Assembly: GCA_052139835.1 (NCBI GenBank)
Contig: JBKQVT010000078.1
Span: forward strand, 1 to 6,144
Origin: JBKQVT01 sp052139835
Lineage (GTDB): Bacteria; Planctomycetota; Planctomycetia; Pirellulales; Thermoguttaceae
Direction: 5' to 3'
DNA length: 6,144 bases
The stretch's first letter is position 1, and each line of letters opens with the position of its first letter. The position numbers and the translations under genes are program-made. Below, piece by piece: positions 5,907 through 6,144 of this stretch. A model generated the notes under the pieces. That model was not told the DNA's origin. It saw nothing but the letters and a program-made list of their open reading frames with translations, and ran no database searches.

Positions 5907-5967
5907 GGGGACAGGCGCGCTTATTGGCGAGCGGGGGCGATTGCGTCCAAATAATCGCGCCTGCCCC
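5907..5967. repeat. REP-like long palindrome (GGGACAGGC type)
   Basis: The left arm GGGG-A-CAGGCGCG-C-TTATT (5907-5925) pairs with the right arm AATAA-T-CGCGCCTG-CCCC (5950-5967). This gives 17 base pairs with one bulged A and one C/T mismatch around a 24-base loop. The GGGACAGGC...GCCTG.CCC arms resemble dispersed intergenic palindromes I know from planctomycete genomes, a recollection that needs a genome search. It lies downstream of the EEP bicistron and ahead of the IS end. It has no T-run, so a role as intrinsic terminator is doubtful, though such hairpins can stabilise transcript ends. Confidence 0.65.
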
Positions 5968-6027
5968 ACCTCACTGCGCCAGGGTTGACCCCGGACGCGC
6001 ATCCCTCCGCCGGCGCCCCATGTCATT

Positions 6028-6071
6028 CACAGATAGAATTGACCCCTATTGTCACCGATAGAAATGTCCCC
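6028..6071 (+). repeat. Two 19-bp direct repeats, 25-bp period
   Basis: CACAGATAGAATTGACCCC (6028-6046) and CACCGATAGAAATGTCCCC (6053-6071) agree at 16 of 19 positions. They sit just upstream of the transposase-like start and probably are transposase-binding sites at the IS left end. The 25-bp period is about two and a half helical turns. Confidence 0.7.
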
Positions 6072-6077
6072 ATGCTG

Positions 6078-6096
6078 GGACCTCTGAAGGAGGTCC
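6078..6096 (+). promoter_or_regulatory. Hairpin covering the transposase Shine-Dalgarno
   Basis: GGACCTC (6078-6084) and GAGGTCC (6090-6096) form a perfect 7-bp stem with a TGAAG loop. The strong Shine-Dalgarno AAGGAGGT (6087-6094) lies mostly within the 3' arm, so folding would block ribosome binding. IS10 and IS50 use comparable structures to stop transposase being made from read-through transcripts; the same role here is inference. Confidence 0.6.
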
Positions 6097-6099
6097 AGA

Positions 6100-6144
6100 A
6101 TGGAGACAATTTCGATGAGTCGGCGGGAGCGACATCGCCTGGAG
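6100..6144 (+). CDS. Transposase-like protein, N-terminus only (runs off the window)
   Basis: Fifteen codons are present, reading METISMSRRERHRLE, with ATG 6100 placed five bases after AAGGAGGT, an optimal Shine-Dalgarno. The MSRRER.RLE start resembles the N-terminal helix-turn-helix segment of ISNCY-type transposases as I remember them, and the upstream direct repeats and hairpin fit an IS. An internal ATG at 6115 would be the alternative start but has no comparable ribosome-binding site. Family assignment needs the rest of the gene. Confidence 0.55.
   Translation, partial: METISMSRRERHRLE

Larger units (their letters stand above)
6021..6144 (+). mobile_element. Left end of an insertion sequence (partial)
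   Basis: The right edge has the layout of an IS terminus: paired subterminal direct repeats (6028-6071), a hairpin over the ribosome-binding site (6078-6096) and the beginning of a transposase-like gene at 6100. The outer boundary is estimated at TGTCATTC (6021); the target duplication and right end are outside the window, so the true tip could differ by some bases. The family is probably ISNCY or IS481-like, judged from the start of the protein only. Confidence 0.5.

Overview
The window is GC-rich bacterial DNA with strong G/C preference at wobble positions in its central genes. Several things suggest a planctomycete (Pirellulales-like) or related PVC-group chromosome: a XylR-type regulator with a sugar-binding domain fused to an AraC helix-turn-helix, heptad repeats (CCAACTC) in an intergenic region, and a GGGACAGGC-type palindrome. 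The taxonomic assignment is inference, because no marker gene is present.

Left part (1-1404): a start codon with a good Shine-Dalgarno sequence sits at the left edge on the minus strand, so a gene runs out of the window there. To its right, also on the minus strand, is a XylR-like AraC-family regulator. Between 1405 and 1621 lies a divergent control region. It holds an imperfect inverted heptad repeat, a minus-strand TATAAT, two TGCGCA-led direct repeats exactly 21 bp apart (the spacing AraC-type proteins use), and a 19-bp palindrome.

Middle (1622-4251): two plus-strand genes overlap by one base (TGATG). They encode a uroporphyrinogen-decarboxylase-superfamily (URO-D/MtaA-like) protein and a class III PLP-dependent aminotransferase with an N-terminal extension. 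The divergent regulator probably controls this pair in response to a small ligand, likely a sugar or sugar derivative. The combination suggests an uncharacterised catabolic or modification step; the substrate cannot be read from sequence.

Right part (4252-5863): base composition and codon use become less GC-biased. A near-consensus sigma-70 promoter (TTGACA, 17 bp, GATAAT) drives an endonuclease/exonuclease/phosphatase (EEP) protein. An unrecognised 140-residue protein follows 12 bases later behind a strong Shine-Dalgarno sequence. The pair looks like a small acquired or accessory bicistron.

Right edge (5864-6144): short tandem repeats, a long REP-like palindrome, then what appears to be the left end of an insertion sequence. 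The IS end has paired 19-bp subterminal direct repeats, a hairpin that would hide the Shine-Dalgarno sequence, and the first 15 codons of a transposase-like gene.
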